A stretch of 40,308 bases of DNA from an uncultured Oscillospiraceae bacterium (lineage in GTDB: Bacteria > Bacillota > Clostridia > Oscillospirales > Oscillospiraceae): assembly GCA_910588045.1 (NCBI GenBank), contig CAJUPS010000023.1, forward strand, positions 1 through 40,308, in the 5' to 3' direction. Both the position numbers and the translations under genes were made by a program. The notes below the pieces were generated by a model, which worked only from the letters and a program-made list of their open reading frames with translations, searched no databases and had not been told where the DNA came from. This document shows, piece after piece, positions 40,066 through 40,308 of this stretch (positions are counted from its first letter, which is position 1; every line of letters begins with the position of its first letter).

Positions 40066-40308
40066 CTACTTCCCGAAATTCTCGATGATGTCCACGATCT
40101 CCGCGCCGATGCGCTTCTGGGCCTCCTTGGTGGCGGCGCCGATGTGGGGGGTACAGGAGACGTTGGGGTGGGAGTAGAGCGCGGCGTTGGTGGCGGGCTC
40201 GTCGGCGTAGACGTCCAGACCGGCGGCGCGGACCTTGCCGGAGTTGAGGGCCGCCAGCAGGTCGTCCTCGTTGACGTTGTCGCCCCGGGAGGTGTTGACG
40301 AACACCAC
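40066..40308 (-). CDS. D-3-phosphoglycerate dehydrogenase-like D-2-hydroxyacid dehydrogenase (partial, C-terminal 80 residues)
   Basis: The gene enters from beyond the right edge. The visible part has FVNTSRGDNVNEDDLLAAL, AAGLDVYADEP (catalytic Glu) and VSCTPHIGAAT (catalytic His), then ends shortly after EIVDIIENFGK. There is no ACT domain, so it is the short type. This motif set belongs to the SerA/HprA/LdhA superfamily; SerA-like serine biosynthesis or a related 2-hydroxyacid role is likely but undecided. The stop at 40066 is followed by a terminator hairpin. Confidence 0.88.
   Translation of the reverse strand: MVFVNTSRGDNVNEDDLLAALNSGKVRAAGLDVYADEPATNAALYSHPNVSCTPHIGAATKEAQKRIGAEIVDIIENFGK

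Noticed and set aside
1..40308. tRNA, rRNA or insertion sequence with transposase
   Set aside because: No cloverleaf, ribosomal RNA segment or transposase frame was recognised in the window by reading.

Overview
The window is a 40.3 kb piece of a GC-rich chromosome from an endospore-forming Clostridia bacterium. The best guess is an Oscillospiraceae-type gut anaerobe (Flavonifractor/Oscillibacter/Lawsonibacter-like). The evidence is a complete spoIIIA sporulation operon, HrcA/CIRCE heat-shock control, VanRS-like and AgrAC/LytTR-like two-component systems, rubrerythrin, and a mucin or milk-oligosaccharide phosphorylase locus. Genus-level placement is inference only.

Layout. 1-1311 (-): a fakA-like DAK2 gene (cut by the window edge) and its Asp23 partner, behind a clear sigma-A promoter. 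1464-4894 (-): a likely operon of GNAT acetyltransferase, VanR-like regulator, VanS-like kinase and adenosine-deaminase-like hydrolase, with no vancomycin resistance genes. 5033-7046 (-): an AgrC-like GHKL kinase and LytTR regulator. 7117-8762 (-): two AraC-family regulators, divergent from 9120-14803 (+), a sugar ABC transporter, a 67-residue membrane protein and a GH112 galacto-N-biose/lacto-N-biose phosphorylase. 14883-15419 (+): rubrerythrin. 15466-20542 (-): spoIIIAA-AH behind a recognisable sigma-E promoter, interrupted between AD and AE by a 308 bp element with inverted termini. 20704-24004 (+): an Ig-like lipoprotein and an ABC exporter. 24243-27032 (+): a YyaL-like thioredoxin-domain protein and an aspartate/glutamate racemase. 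27033-27559: a gene-free stretch with DnaA-box-like sites. 27560-29389 (-): typA/bipA, whose 5' end carries two perfect 249 bp tandem units. 30183-35377 (+): hrcA-grpE-dnaK-dnaJ and rpiB. 35714-38986 (+): pstSCAB. 39076-39827 (+): a membrane protein with an XRE regulator. 40066-40308 (-): the C-terminal end of a D-2-hydroxyacid (phosphoglycerate) dehydrogenase.

Most genes are ordinary. The unusual content is small mobile or repeated DNA. (1) The typA start is an array in which the first 16 codons are present three times, two of them leading into a short dead-end reading frame. This looks like a tiny element that enters typA just before the P-loop histidine and supplies a replacement 5' end. 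(2) A MITE-like element sits inside the spoIIIA operon. (3) A 106 bp repeat occurs twice, with compensated changes in its hairpin. (4) A 141 bp inverted-repeat element lies directly upstream of pstS and may supply its -10 box. All calls come from reading the sequence by eye; no database search was run.
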